A stretch of DNA of 64,000 nucleotides from Bugulina stolonifera (Eukaryota; Bryozoa; Gymnolaemata; Cheilostomatida; Bugulidae). Below are positions 24,721 through 37,300 of this stretch, piece after piece. Made by a program: the position numbers and the translations under genes. Where the stretch lies: the NCBI GenBank assembly GCA_935421135.1, contig OW285192.1:1655501-1719500 (forward strand). Direction: 5' to 3'. Positions within the stretch are counted from its first letter, which is position 1. Each line of letters begins with the position of its first letter. The notes under the pieces are model-generated. The model made no database searches, was not told the DNA's origin, and saw only the letters and a program-made list of their open reading frames with translations.

Positions 24721-24809
24721 TGGACTGTACACTGAATACCTGGTTGGTTTTAATTGAATTTTGCTCATTATGTTGACAAATGTTTCTTACATACTAGTAC
24801 ATACAACTA

Positions 24810-25352
24810 GGCCTGCAACGATTCACAAAATACTGTTTCGATTTTTTCGATTCTGCCAATTAACTTTTTCGATTTTTTCGATTCGATACCATTGACGTTG
24901 CAGTAGTTCTCCGCAACAGTGTTTTAGAACAATGTCAGTTGTAGTAGTTGAGTTGATAATTCCACTTTAGAATCACCAAAAAGAGTAGAATTAGTAGATT
25001 CCAGAAGCATACCCTTCTAATTGTGTGGAATATCAAATACAAATTGCATGTTTGGGGCATTTATACAATTATAGACTTATATTAGTAATACATCTTAGCA
25101 CATGATGTATTTTATAGCTATCCACTTAATGCCAACAAAATTACTAGAAAAAATTGTGCTTCACTGAGATTCGAACTCATGACCACACGTTTATAAAGCG
25201 AGTGCTCCGCCACCATGCTATGGTGATAACTGGGATTACCAAGACTAAGTATATATTTAACAAGAATCGAAAATTGAGTGCAATTTAATCGACATTGAAA
25301 ATACTGCAAATTAATTGTATCGAGAATCGTTATCGATTCATCGTTGCAGGCC
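24810..25352. mobile_element. Inverted-repeat element flanked by a 12-bp direct repeat
   Basis: The ends GGCCTGCAACGATTC and GGCCTGCAACGATGAATC (reverse complement) are inverted repeats with TCGATT-rich subterminal DNA. The 12-bp sequence 'tacatacaacta' occurs immediately on both sides (24798-24809 and 25353-25364). A SINE-like tRNA head lies inside. Superfamily not assigned. Confidence 0.65.
25145..25230 (-). mobile_element. tRNA-derived SINE
   Basis: Minus strand: box-A-like ATAGCATGGTGGCGGAGCA, box-B-like GAGTTCGAATCTC, then CACAATTTTTTCTAG. It is the same family as 16945-17030. Confidence 0.6.
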
Positions 25353-25364
25353 TACATACAACTA

Positions 25365-26325
25365 CTAACTAATACATGTCAAATCTAGGAAGTGTAACCA
25401 GTAGTACGCACCCATCTTACATCGCAAAAACTCTTAAACGAGCGACATTTCACATATCCTACGCTTATTGAATTTAGTTCAACTTAGTGGTGGTCAGCAA
25501 TGTCAAGTCTTCCTCTTAGCCCCAGACAGCTCACCTGCTTATAATTATTTCTGAGTGTAGGAAAACCAGGGACTGTCCGTAACTATGGCATCCATAGTGT
25601 ATTCTTAGTGGTATAAGTAATCGTGGCTCCACCAGCCACCTATTGAAATATTGCTAAGTCTTTTCTCAGTGTTCCAATATAGAGTAGGCTGGCTTTGTAG
25701 CACCACACTGTAACAACACATTGACCCACTCTCGAGCTAGATGCCAAGTTCAAGTTACAAGGTCACTAATATGAGTTTTGTAGCAATAGGCTGTTTTTCT
25801 ACTTGGGCTTATACCAGACAAGGGCAGCGAACACCAAGACAAGGGTGGTTTATGGGAGCAGACACTTGTGCGGCACAACTCCAGAAGCCCTGGGTGCTGG
25901 AGGTTACTACTCAAACGAAGTTATATATATTAATCACACGTTAGAAATCACTCTAGCCCCAAAATATGTTCAATGCTGTATCAGAATGGAAAACACCTAC
26001 TTATCAGATGTGTGGCACTTATGGTATATACTAGAAGTCTTGAATGAGGAAAAATACATAGTTGACAAGAAGAAAACTACATATAGGCTACATAGCCTAT
26101 ATGTCGCTCACAATTCAAAGTATGAACTAGCAATATTATTTGCATAGTTTAAACCATACTAATGTGTTGCACAGTCACAAAAGGAACAAAAACTACCCAA
26201 AAATATCTGGTTGCTACAGTAAGTCAGCATAGTATAGACTTGCATCATCTCCATCAGTCACTGGATTAGATGGTTACTACTGGAAATATGTAGGCCTTAC
26301 AACACCTACTGCTACTAATTAGGTG
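25365..26325. other. Intergenic stretch without a recognised gene
   Basis: Two overlapping short frames (25741-25944 and 25803-26147) show no recognisable motifs. Nothing else is supported. Confidence 0.35.
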
Positions 26326-26575
26326 TTTGGTGGCCGAGCGGTCTAGCACTTGTCACTCTGGTCTTGCAATGACGCAAGTTATCTGCGAGGACATGGGTTC
26401 GAGTCCGCTAATGACCTAGAGGTTTTCGTCCCGAAGAAGGCTTTCCCTCTGTGCAATATTGAACTATAATAATACCCAGCTCAATCAACCGTGGTGGCCC
26501 TTCGATTAGCTCTGCTATTTGGCAGCCACATTAAAGACTGGTGTTTGTCACCATCTATGGATATTTATATTTTAT
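26326..26575 (+). mobile_element. tRNA-Leu/Ser-like SINE
   Basis: A head with box A (TGGCCGAGCGGTCTA), a long variable-arm-like section and box B (GGTTCGAGTCC) resembles a class II tRNA. The expected acceptor stem does not pair. A body with 'gaggttttcgtcccgaagaa' and 'ccacattaaagactgg' follows. Ends are approximate. Confidence 0.7.
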
Positions 26576-26969
26576 TATTAATTTTTGTTTGCTACACACA
26601 AAGTTACATCTATCAATAACCATCATGATCATAGGCCTACATGTATGTATCTGTTACACAAAACTATTGCTACTATTATAATAATAATTACTTTTATATC
26701 ATAATGATAATAATTATAATAATAATAACATTTACATTTACACTAGAATAGTAATAATGAATAAATGTCACACCAGTATTACAAGGGATAAGATTAGCAC
26801 AGACAATAGAATGGCACTAGGTAAAATTATAATAAAGAATAGAAAAGAATGTAAAGGAGATTATGAGACTGTCCTAGTCTCTGAGGCTATAGCGCTATGC
26901 ATAATATTCTATTTACTACCACGTTTTAATATTATTATGATTATTATTATATGATTATTATGCTTATCA

Positions 26970-27785
26970 TATTTTATGTTGTATAATCTTGAGTCACTGA
27001 ACACCTGGGCTAAAACATGGGAAATGTGCTTCAATGCCAAAAAGTGTAAGATCATCGCCTTCCAGCCCCAAAGACCAGTCCCTGAGTATACTATGGATAA
27101 TCTAGTACTGGAACACACAGATTACTGCAAATACCTGGGAGTGATACTGCAGTCAGACTTGAAGTTCACCAACCATATAGCCGATAAAATCTGCAAAGCC
27201 AGAAAGCAAGTTGGGATGATCAGGAGAGCTCTCTACTGGGCACCTGAGCGAGCTAGGTTAATAGCATGCAGATCCCTCTGCCTTCCTCACCTAGAATATG
27301 CTTCTTGTGCATGGGATCCCTCTACAAGTAAAGAGATTGAGGCACTAGAGATGGTGCAAAACCAAGGTGTGAGAATGATCTGTGGCATCAAAGAGAGGAG
27401 AGGTGTTACAGAGGTCAAAGAGAAACTTCAACTCCAACAGCTGGACATCCGACGCAGAAACTCCCAGGTAAAGCTTTTGCTAGATATACTGTCAAGAGAA
27501 GAAGCCCATCCTGCTCTCTGTGCATCATATGATGAAATCATGGAACAACCTCAGACAACAGTTCAGACTAGATCACAGTGTAGAAACGGACCGCGGTCTA
27601 TTGGAGCCACTGGGAGCTGTTTCCATAACAGCTTTCTACCCCGCACAATACGAGACCTCAAAAAAGAATAAGCATAAGCAGAAGAACAACACAACTAATA
27701 CTAAAATACTACACGGGTACCCAATTGTACCCACTCTTACCAAATATCTTACCCATGAGATAGTAGTATATAGAACAATGTCCTT
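26970..27785 (+). pseudogene. 5'-truncated non-LTR retrotransposon (reverse transcriptase C-terminus)
   Basis: The 231-residue frame 26976-27671 matches the end of a Jockey/CR1-type reverse transcriptase. WEMCFNAKKCKII is the W-x-M-x-FN-x-x-KC motif after the catalytic region. CKYLGVILQSDLKFTNHI is the YLGV palm/thumb motif, followed by RLIACRSLCLPHLEYASCAW. The endonuclease, the catalytic YxDD and most of the polymerase are absent, as expected from incomplete reverse transcription. The remaining frame is intact to its TAA. About 110 bp of probable 3' UTR follow. The flanks are AT-rich microsatellites. Confidence 0.85.
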
Positions 27786-27789
27786 ATGA

Positions 27790-30015
27790 TAGCCTAATTT
27801 ATGTACAAAAATTGAGGCACGCCCTTTCCGCCCCTAGACAGTCTAGCGTAATGTGGTCATTGATGTAAGTTGATGTAAGTAATAACATAAATTAAAATTT
27901 TATTTCACCGATTTTCATTTTGGTATTTCTATTCATTTATTTTACTACAATAACAATTTAAAATTTGAATTTAAATTTACAGCTTCCCAATGAAAACTGA
28001 GACTCCAGTTAATTAATGTAGTAATGATTGGTCTCGGTTTTGATGCAGGCATAATGGTATTTTTATTCAAAACGAACATCACATTCACATCGATTTATTT
28101 TTCTTTGACTTTCACTTTAACTTTTTTGTTTGATAAAATAGCAATTGATTTATTTAATTAATAGAAATATTTTTTATATAATATAATATTTATGCTATAT
28201 ACTATAATTTAAATTTGGCCTTAGAGCTTCAATTAAAGTTACTATAAGTGTTGAAATATTTTTCAATTGCCTGAAACTCAAACTCACTGTCTAAAGAGTA
28301 GTGATGACGCCAACTGCCAAGAGAAGAAACCACATCTTATCCTATTGTTAGTGCCATCATTCTACTGCAGCGTGACACTACAAGTGGCTGAAGTGAAAGC
28401 TTGACCCCTTTTAACGCGTGCAGCGCAAAGGTCACGTTCTTACCATTCTAATTGGTCTATTTTTCCTACATTAGCAACAACGTCGAGGAACTACCTTGGT
28501 GTTGGGAACACAACTCCCAGAGCATAGCTGAAGTTGCTGGATTTCAAAAGTCACCCTTTGGTATTACTATTTATCACAAAACAATAATGTGGTCATATTA
28601 TACACAGTCATCTCACATTATATTAAAAATATCTTTCATGTCACATACCCTACTACACGCATCATGTGTTCATATAATATTTTTGGAGTAACTTTTGTCA
28701 TTTCCTCTCTCTCCCACTCTCAATAAGACGTTTTTACTCGCGCTTTGCTCTAGAGGTATCGCTATGGAGTTATCTACTTACTTTGACATAGTTAGTCTCG
28801 CTATTGAAATTTGAGTCTGCAGGCAAAAGCTAACCCGTTTCACTCAGGAAGGCGCAGTTGTCTGCGTCATTATTCTCTGCACAAAGAATTCAAGTGAACC
28901 TAAATTGATAGGAATAGTAATATATATTATATAGAGTTGCCTCATTCGTGATTCACTGTCATCTCATTTGGACTTGTGCTACACTTTCCTCAGTACTGAC
29001 TACTGATGAGGTTCAGTTAATAGTTTCTTCCTTTAGCTTTTCTACTATTCAAACGGTCGCTTTCAAGGAACTTCCCAGACAAAGCATTTCTTGAAGTTAA
29101 ATCAATCATATGGTACGACAGAATGGAATCAGATAGACTTGTAGACTAGAGATAAGAAAGGATTTTCATTGGATTGGTAGTCTGATTTGTATTTCATTAT
29201 CATTGATTATGATTATATTATAATTATTTTACAATGAATAAAAATAATATAATTGCTATTAATTATTATAAATTAATTATTGAATAATAATGAATAATAT
29301 AATAATATTAAAATTTAAATTAAATATAATTCAATAAAATAATGATATTTCATATTAATATTATATAAATATTTATATTAATATATAAATAATAAAATAT
29401 TATTTATATATTTTTATTTATTACATAGGCCTATTAATTATATTATTGTAATTGTATTGTAATTGTTCTGTATCAGGGGAGAATTTATGGTAATTAATAA
29501 TAATTTATTTTACTTTTAATTTTTATTTTATCTTTTTATATAGCCTAAGCTGTAGAGTTAGTTGATGTAGTCAGTAGTCACTATCAATTTTATTAATTTT
29601 TTATCATTTTATGCTATGCTCACCATCTTCGCTCTCCTGTACGGGTAGCGGGTGTCTGCCGGAGGCCTACCTCAATCAAACTTTTTCTTCTAATCCTGTC
29701 CTGGGCATCCTCTTTGTTAAGGGAACACGATTGGAGATCTTTCCTGATCGTGTCCTATGCTTTGTACGTCCTCGGTTTTTCCTTCCTTCAACTCACATCT
29801 CACTCACTCTCCTGATGTCTTCCTCTCTTAAAAAATAAAATTAGGTATGAAATTATTATTAATAAATTAGAATTATTTTATATTAATAACTATTTTAATA
29901 TCAAATATTTAGTAACATGTGTGTAGGATAGCATAATTTTAATGTGATATAACTGAACTTGGCTAAGCCTCAATCACTTTCCAGAGCTTAGCTCTTTCAA
30001 AGTAGTAAAAATATT
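27790..30015. other. AT-rich intergenic DNA
   Basis: No gene was recognised. The block 29170-29560 is almost pure A/T. A short frame at 29611-29838 has no recognisable domain. Confidence 0.4.
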
Positions 30016-30019
30016 TATG

Positions 30020-30790
30020 GAGTAGGCCTGAAACATGACATTTGCAGATAACATTGTTATTTGCAAATGGAGTAAGGCCTAACGAGCAAGCTGAACTGAG
30101 TTTAAAGAGTTGGAGGTAGGCACTGGAGAACAGGGTGATGAAAGTAAGCAGAGCCAAAACGAAGTATTTGCGTTTGACTGGCGATTCAGGTGAAGGCACA
30201 ATAAGAATGCAGGGAGTTGAGAAAAGTGAGAGTTTAAATACCTTGAATCTACAGTACAGGAGAATGGGGAGCGTGGAGAAGTAAAGAAGAGAATGCAAGC
30301 TGGCTGGTGTGGCTGGAAGAAAGTGTCAGGCATATTATGCGATAAGAAGCTGTCATCAAGCTAAAGGGACGAATCAACAACACAGCAGACTGTGGCTCTG
30401 ACCAAGAGGCAGAAGGCTGAGTTAGAGACTGCGGAATTACATATGCTTAGGTTCGCATTGGGGGTCACAAGACTTGAGAGGATTAGGAATGAGTACATTA
30501 GGGGTACAGCAAAAGTGGTACTACTGGGAAGCAAAGTCAGAGAGGGCAGATCGAGATGGTATAGACATGTGCTACGGAGAGATGAAAATTATCTGGGAAG
30601 ATAAGTAATGGACATGGAATTACTGGGATTAAGAAGACAGGGAAGACCTAAGAGAAGTTTTCTCGGTGTGGTAAGAGAGGATATAAAAACAGTAGTGTGT
30701 GAAAGAGGGTGCTAATAACAGAACGAAATGGGGGGAAAATCATCTGTGGTGGCGACCCTTAACAGGAAAAGTCGAAAGAAGAAGGCCTAA
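30020..30790 (+). pseudogene. Decayed RTE-like retrotransposon fragment
   Basis: Reading through frameshifts and stops gives pieces of an endonuclease/reverse-transcriptase protein. TFADNIVICK at about 30038-30068 is a degenerate catalytic FADD motif with Asp changed to Asn. It is followed by KRMQAGW, VALTKRQKAELETAELHML, RFALGVTRLERIRNEYIRG and REGRSRWYRHVLRRDENYLG. Only the last block (30392-30604) is open for 70 codons. The missing catalytic Asp and multiple breaks mark it as dead. Confidence 0.75.
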
Positions 30791-31389
30791 TAACATTAAT
30801 TAATGTTATTATTTTATATGCTAATATTGATAATTAATTCTAAAATTACCTGTCAGAGATTTTATTTAACAATCCAATAGGTAGGCATACCATGCAAATA
30901 CAATATCCATGAACAATAATTATTCAAATTGTAATGAAAGTTGAACAAACTCACTAACAAATTTTTAGAATACACCTATTTTTATCATGAAGTCGCCTAT
31001 CAACAATTTAAAATCGGCAACAAAGATTGAAAAAGCTTTTGACCAAGCGCACTTTAGTTAGTTGGGTCTTGGGCGTGCCGGTATCTTTTATGAGAGTAAA
31101 AGGCAAATGTTACTATATATATAGGCTTAAATGAAACCACCGGATAGTATAAGCAGTAATAGCTCTGTAAACCATCAGGTTTTATTAACTGTGAGCTTCT
31201 GTGAAATGTTTAACTCGGCTGCTCTCTGTTGCTACAAAACAGCGACAAATTTTCAGTGACACAGTGGTGATAGACGGAAGTGTTCCATGAACAAATTATC
31301 AATGCTAGCAGCTACTATCAACATAGATGTATCTACTATAAACTCATGGTTAGAGTGGGCCCTGTCTTACGTGTACTGATGCATTGTAG
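30791..31389. other. Upstream region of the NIPA-type gene
   Basis: About 600 bp, AT-rich in the first half. No TATA box was identified with confidence. The promoter and 5' UTR of the next gene probably lie here. Confidence 0.35.
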
Positions 31390-34300
31390 ACTCAGAAGCA
31401 CTATGTGGCCGTGTTAATCTTTGGTGTGCTAGTTCTTCTCACTGCAGTTACAGTGTTCAGGGGCAGAAGCATTGCTGTTGTTAGGGAACCCCGCATAGCG
31501 GTAAGTAGATGAAGTTTATACATTAAACAAAGCATTTCTATATCATACATATTTTGTTCTCTTCTTGTCATTCATGGCATTCTCAATTTAGATGCCTACA
31601 TTTCTTGGTAGTAGAAACAGCAGTTGGTGGCATGTAAATCACTGCGGAGTCTGATAACTTGCATTGTTACACAGGTTTAAACAAGAGTATGTATGTCAGA
31701 AAATGCTTTGCCATGCTTTGGGTGTCGCTTAATCTATTAAACAGCTTTGTGGCCTTTGGCTTGAGCACATCTTTTTAACCTGACCAAACTAACTTCATCT
31801 ATATGTGCACTATGAACCACCAGTTGTGTATCTCTTGTAGGCTTATAGTTCCGTAAAGCACCTCCGTCTTACATCCAACTGTTCTACACTACTATAGCTA
31901 TGTTGTGTACACTTTAATGTTGTTTTGTTACTTTCAGAGATCCGAACCAATGACGGTAATGCCTGTATGCTCATGGTTTCTATGCACTTACTTACAGTAA
32001 TATACACGTGTATACACATGTGTATACACGTGTGTATGCATTGGTATACAGTAATATACATGTGTATACACGTGTGTATGCATTGGTATACAGTAATATA
32101 CACGTTTATACACATGTGTATGCATTGGTATACAGTAATATACATGTGTATACACATGTGTATACACGTGTGTATGCATTGGTATACAGTAATATATACA
32201 AATGTGTATACGCATGTGTATGCATCGGTATATAGTAATATGCTAGGTGTAAACTAGAATCTTATAAAAACTGAGAGGCGTGGTAGCCCGCGGGCTTTTA
32301 GATTACGCACAGGCTAAAGTATTTGGCTTTACCAAATATAACTGTTTTTGCAAGTCCACCCTCACTTCCCCTTTCTGTGTGGTGTATGAACACATGTGGG
32401 AGGATAATTGGAGGTTGAATGTCTCTAACATACAGCTCAAAGTGTATAATCTAATGCTAGGGGCACCTGTTTCTGGTCTCATAACAGCTGAGTATCTGAC
32501 CCCATCATTCACTAATTCTGAGGGAATTGGTATCCCCCAACTGACTTTAGAATCTTGGCTAGACTACCCATGAACTTAGTGTAACTTTTTAACCATCAGC
32601 TGGCTGCCTTATACTGTCCGACTAGTTCAGGGCATTTATCCTGCTTCCCTGTGAGTTTGCCACTTGTGTCCAGTCCCATGTACTTATGCTAGAATCTTAG
32701 GGCGTGGTATTACTGATTGGCTGACCCACTGTGTAATGTAATAGATTCCTAGCAGTTGCCCCCTTAGTGTAATGGCCGAGTAATTTAAGTTCTGATGACT
32801 GCTAGGCTGTAGATCACCCACAGTCTCCTCTCTGAGCACTTGCCGTGAGCATACCACCGGACTGCAGGTGCCCCTCTTTCTGTTGGCCTAACCTGTGGTA
32901 ACAACCCGTCCTCATTAACATGAAGTGTGGCTATACTTCACACCATTTCACACTTTCATCCTGCCTATATATTATTACCTTAGACTTTCCTGCATTTCCT
33001 CATTTGCAGCAGTTCCTCTACATCTACTGTACATAATAGATATACATAGTATATTATATAATACATGTATATAATAATATATTATATTGTAGTTTTCTCC
33101 TTCACTTCCACACACTAGTAATCTGATAGGCAAACGTATTCTGCCTACTGTGTGCTTAGTAACACCTTTCTCAGTATTCTATAACTTTACATTTTTTTTC
33201 ATATTTTCTGGTGTGACGGACCTGACCTGTCACTATTGTATCAGTTCTTCTATATCCATTTCCTATTCATACTGGTAGTGTACAAGTCATGCAGGGTTTG
33301 CCTATTCAGCACAGAAGAAAAATTAACCTTGTGTAGCTTTGCTTTTTCACCAAAAATCATTTTTTTTTGTTTATTCTTGACTAAACCTAATTGCACCAAT
33401 CACAAACTGAGATAAAAAGTTGTTACCTCATGGTTTCTTCACTGTAATATAACTCGCACATGCAGGCTTTGTGGCTCTTACTACCATAGCGTATTGAATC
33501 AACATGTACAACTGTAGTAGTCGGTGTATTCACTCTTACTTAGTAAACCTAACACCTTTCTGGTTACAGGGTGGGCTTGCCCATTTGGCAGCCAGTGCTG
33601 CCTTGTCCACTGCCAACACTACACTCGCTCCAGCATTGTCCTCTACCACCAACAGCACATCTACACCAATGACTTCTACTGATGAGAACAGCGTATCCAC
33701 CACGGAGTTCTATGTGGGTGTGGCCTTAGCATGCAGTTCTAGCTTGTTCATTGGTGCAAGTTTTGTGTTTAAGAAGAAAGGTTTATTAAACCTAGCGGTA
33801 AGAGCGGGTGAGTACCCAGTCAACCCTTTACTCTGACTATGTGGGTGAACGATTTCAAACTAGTTGTGACCTTGGAATCACTGTTCAACCGTCTGTCTAG
33901 TACCAGACCTCCGAGGAGGATATAATAATATAGTTTTGTCATATGAACTGTGTTTGCCAGAGACATAGTCACATTCAGGGTATAAATCTTTGGCTACCGC
34001 TCAATCTAATGTTTTGTACCTGTAGGAGATGGAGGTTATGGATACCTCAAGGAACCCATGTGGTGGGCTGGTCTACTCTTAATGGCTGGTGGAGAAGCCG
34101 CCAACTTCACAGCATACGCCTTCGCACCTGCCTCACTGGTCACACCTCTAGGGGCGCTCAGCGTCATAGTAGCGTATGTTTACACTGTGTATTACATGTA
34201 TTGCACTATATATTGCATGTATGACACTGTTTATTGCATGTATTGCACTGTATATTACATGTATGACACTGTATATTACATGTATGACACTGTGTATTAC

Positions 34301-37300
34301 ATGTATTGCACTGTATATTACATGTATTACACTGTATATTACATGTATGACACTGTATATTACATGTATGACACTGTATCTTACATGTATGACACTGTAT
34401 CTTACATGTATTACACTGTATATTACATGTATGACACTGTACATTACATGTATGACACTGTATATTGCATGTATTACACTGTATATTACATGTATGACAC
34501 TGTACATTACATGTACGACACTGTATATTGCATGTATTACACTGTATATTACATGTATGACACTGTATCTTACATGTATGACACTGTATCTTACATGTAT
34601 TACACTCTATATTACATGTATGACACTGTATCTTACATGTATGACACTGTATATTACATGTATTACACTGTATATTACATGTATGACACTGTACATTACA
34701 TGTATGACACTGTATATTGCATGTATTACACTGTATATTACATGTATGACACTGTATATTACATGTATCACATTGTATCTTACATGTATGACACTGTATA
34801 TTGCATGTATTACACTGTATATTACATGTATGACACTGTATACTACATGTATTACACTGTATATTGCATGTATTACAGAGCTCTGCTAGCTTCATACTTT
34901 CTGAAAGAGAGGCTGAACCTGATTGGTAAAGTGGGGTGTAGCCTCTGTGTGGTTGGCTCCACCGTTATAGTCATCCATTCACCTGAAGAGCAAGCAGTCA
35001 CTGATATGGCTGAACTGGCTCAGAAACTTATAGATCCAGGTACTGTACCTCTCCTCCACTTCCTCTCGTCCTCCTATGTCATATGATATGTTTATAATAG
35101 ATGTACATACAGCCATGTACTTGTATATACTAGACTACTGTTACCCTAAAGGCAGATACAGTTCGCAAGTTTAACTCCAAAAAATATCACTCGCTAATAA
35201 AGTCTTCTTCCTAACTATAATATAAACAAATTTTTATTGAAACAAAAAGGTGTTTAAGATTTTGGTTTACATAATCAATAAAGATTTTTATTTAAAACTG
35301 GAGAATTTGTATAGCTAAGTTAAAATCAAATGAAGGTTTTAATATTGTATTATTTTCTAACTGAGAAATATCACATATCACTGCAAGGATTACAGTGAAA
35401 CTTGCTTGATTCAAACTTCAAAATTGGTTTGAATTAGGCCTGAGTTTGAATTATATGATTACTCATTTTGTATAGGCCTACTAGACAAATAATACTATAA
35501 ATGCAGTAGCACATGAATGTGCATATATGCTTGAACTTTTATCTGCATAAACTATGAATACAATAGAGGAAAGATAAGTTCTACTAGAACAGCTTCCCAT
35601 TAAATAGAACTTTATATAATATAAATGTTTAGCACACTCAAAACTACAACACTGCAGATGGCCAACAAGTTATGCATCACATGTACAGGATAACAGTATA
35701 AAAGCTAAAAGAACAGTAGCGCAATCAGCACATATCTTATTAGATAAAATACTAATAATATGATTTAATAAATTTTGTAGCTACACACTAGCTCTGAACA
35801 ATTTTTTTATACCTAAGTTAGCAGAAAAATCAGAAAACTTCATGATAGGCAAATTGCTTGATACTAGCTGGCTTGCAAAACTTTCTTACAAAAAACTCTG
35901 CGTTTAGGGTATATTTACATGCCCTGCCTACATGCACATGTATTATTGACCTGCAGCAGTAGCCCTTCACACATAGGCTTACAGGTATTATTATACAAGT
36001 GCATGTACATGTAATGATACTAGTGTACTAACTGTGTATGTGTGTCTACGGCTATATAGGTGACATTGAAATGTTCATTGTAAATGTTTTATTTGGTTAC
36101 AATGGTATTGTTAATATTCAATGAGCTGTAATAATAGCTACATACATACACATACATGTAATAGTATTCACTCAGTGGGCTACTGGATATTATCTACTAC
36201 CTCTGGTATTAGCATACATTGTACCCACTCACTCACTCACTCACTACTACTTGTACTAACTGGTAGATATACAGATGGCAGTTGTTACTCCAGTACACAA
36301 TATACACACATGTTATATTATTGTTTATTGAACTTTCAACCTTTGAATTCTAATGTCTGCTGGCTAGATTCAATATGCTGAAAATGTACTGTGATATAAT
36401 TGCTGTAACTGCTATTCAAAGTTTCTGGTCATAAATGAAGGAGATGGCTTACTACTCTGTCCATGCGTTATATCATTTGCAAGCCTGTGCTTGTGCTGTA
36501 CATTTTATTATGCTAAGATTATTGGTCCAGTAATTTGGAGTTACCTGTCACTGGTTTTGTTTTCACTTTGTAAACCAATTAGAGTCAAGAATATTCTGAT
36601 GTTTGATTGGTTAATTTAAACCCGAGCACGACAACTATTATAATACTGTAGAATTATCTCCTTTGTTTTGGGTTCAGCATTTCCATTTTATATCGAGTGA
36701 CCTGTTTCAGCTTATAATATGGTGGTGGATCTAACCAATCGGTAGATAAGATATCATTCAGTGCTGTACTGCTATGTCCACCACGATCTACTATCCATAG
36801 TGTGGTCACATACCAGTCATGTGTTATGATTACATTGTATAGCATCAATTAGTCTCCCGCTGTGAGATGGTGGTAGTAACTAATAGCATGGGAGGTAACT
36901 CCATCTATTGCATACACCTGCCTAGTGTGCTGTGTGTCTAGTGGCTATACATGGTATTACTGTATTACAGGTTTCATAGTGTACTGTGTGTTTAGTGGCT
37001 ATACATGGTATTACTGTATTACAGGTTTCATAGTGTACTGTGTGTTTAGTGGCTATACATGGTATTACTGTATTACAGGTTTCATAGTGTACTGTCTGTC
37101 TAGTGGCTATACATGGTATTACTGTATTACAGGTTTCATAGTGTACGTCTGTCTAGTGGCTATACATGGTATTACTGTATTACAGGTTTCATAGTGTACT
37201 GTGTGTTTAGTAGCTATACATGGTATTACTGTATTACAGGTTTCATAGTGTACGTCTGTCTAGTGGCTATACATGGTATTACTGTATTACAGGTTTCATA

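Noticed and set aside
26326..26420. Functional tRNA-Leu gene
   Set aside because: A and B boxes are present but the acceptor stem does not pair and a SINE body follows.
31843..32257. Overlapping frames of [11 protein letters not shown] type on both strands
   Set aside because: Minisatellite translation.
32280..32573. 97-codon frame in the large NIPA intron
   Set aside because: No recognisable motif, no splice phase fit to neighbouring exons; probably chance or a decayed repeat.
34058..35086. 342-codon frame on the plus strand and 229-codon Cys-rich frame (34206-34895) on the minus strand
   Set aside because: Both are readings of the 21-bp minisatellite intron. The period is a multiple of three and lacks stops, and the flanking NIPA exons splice over it.
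36925..37194. Frame reading through repeated [14 protein letters not shown] units
   Set aside because: It is the tandem splice-acceptor array translated through intron, not a protein repeat.
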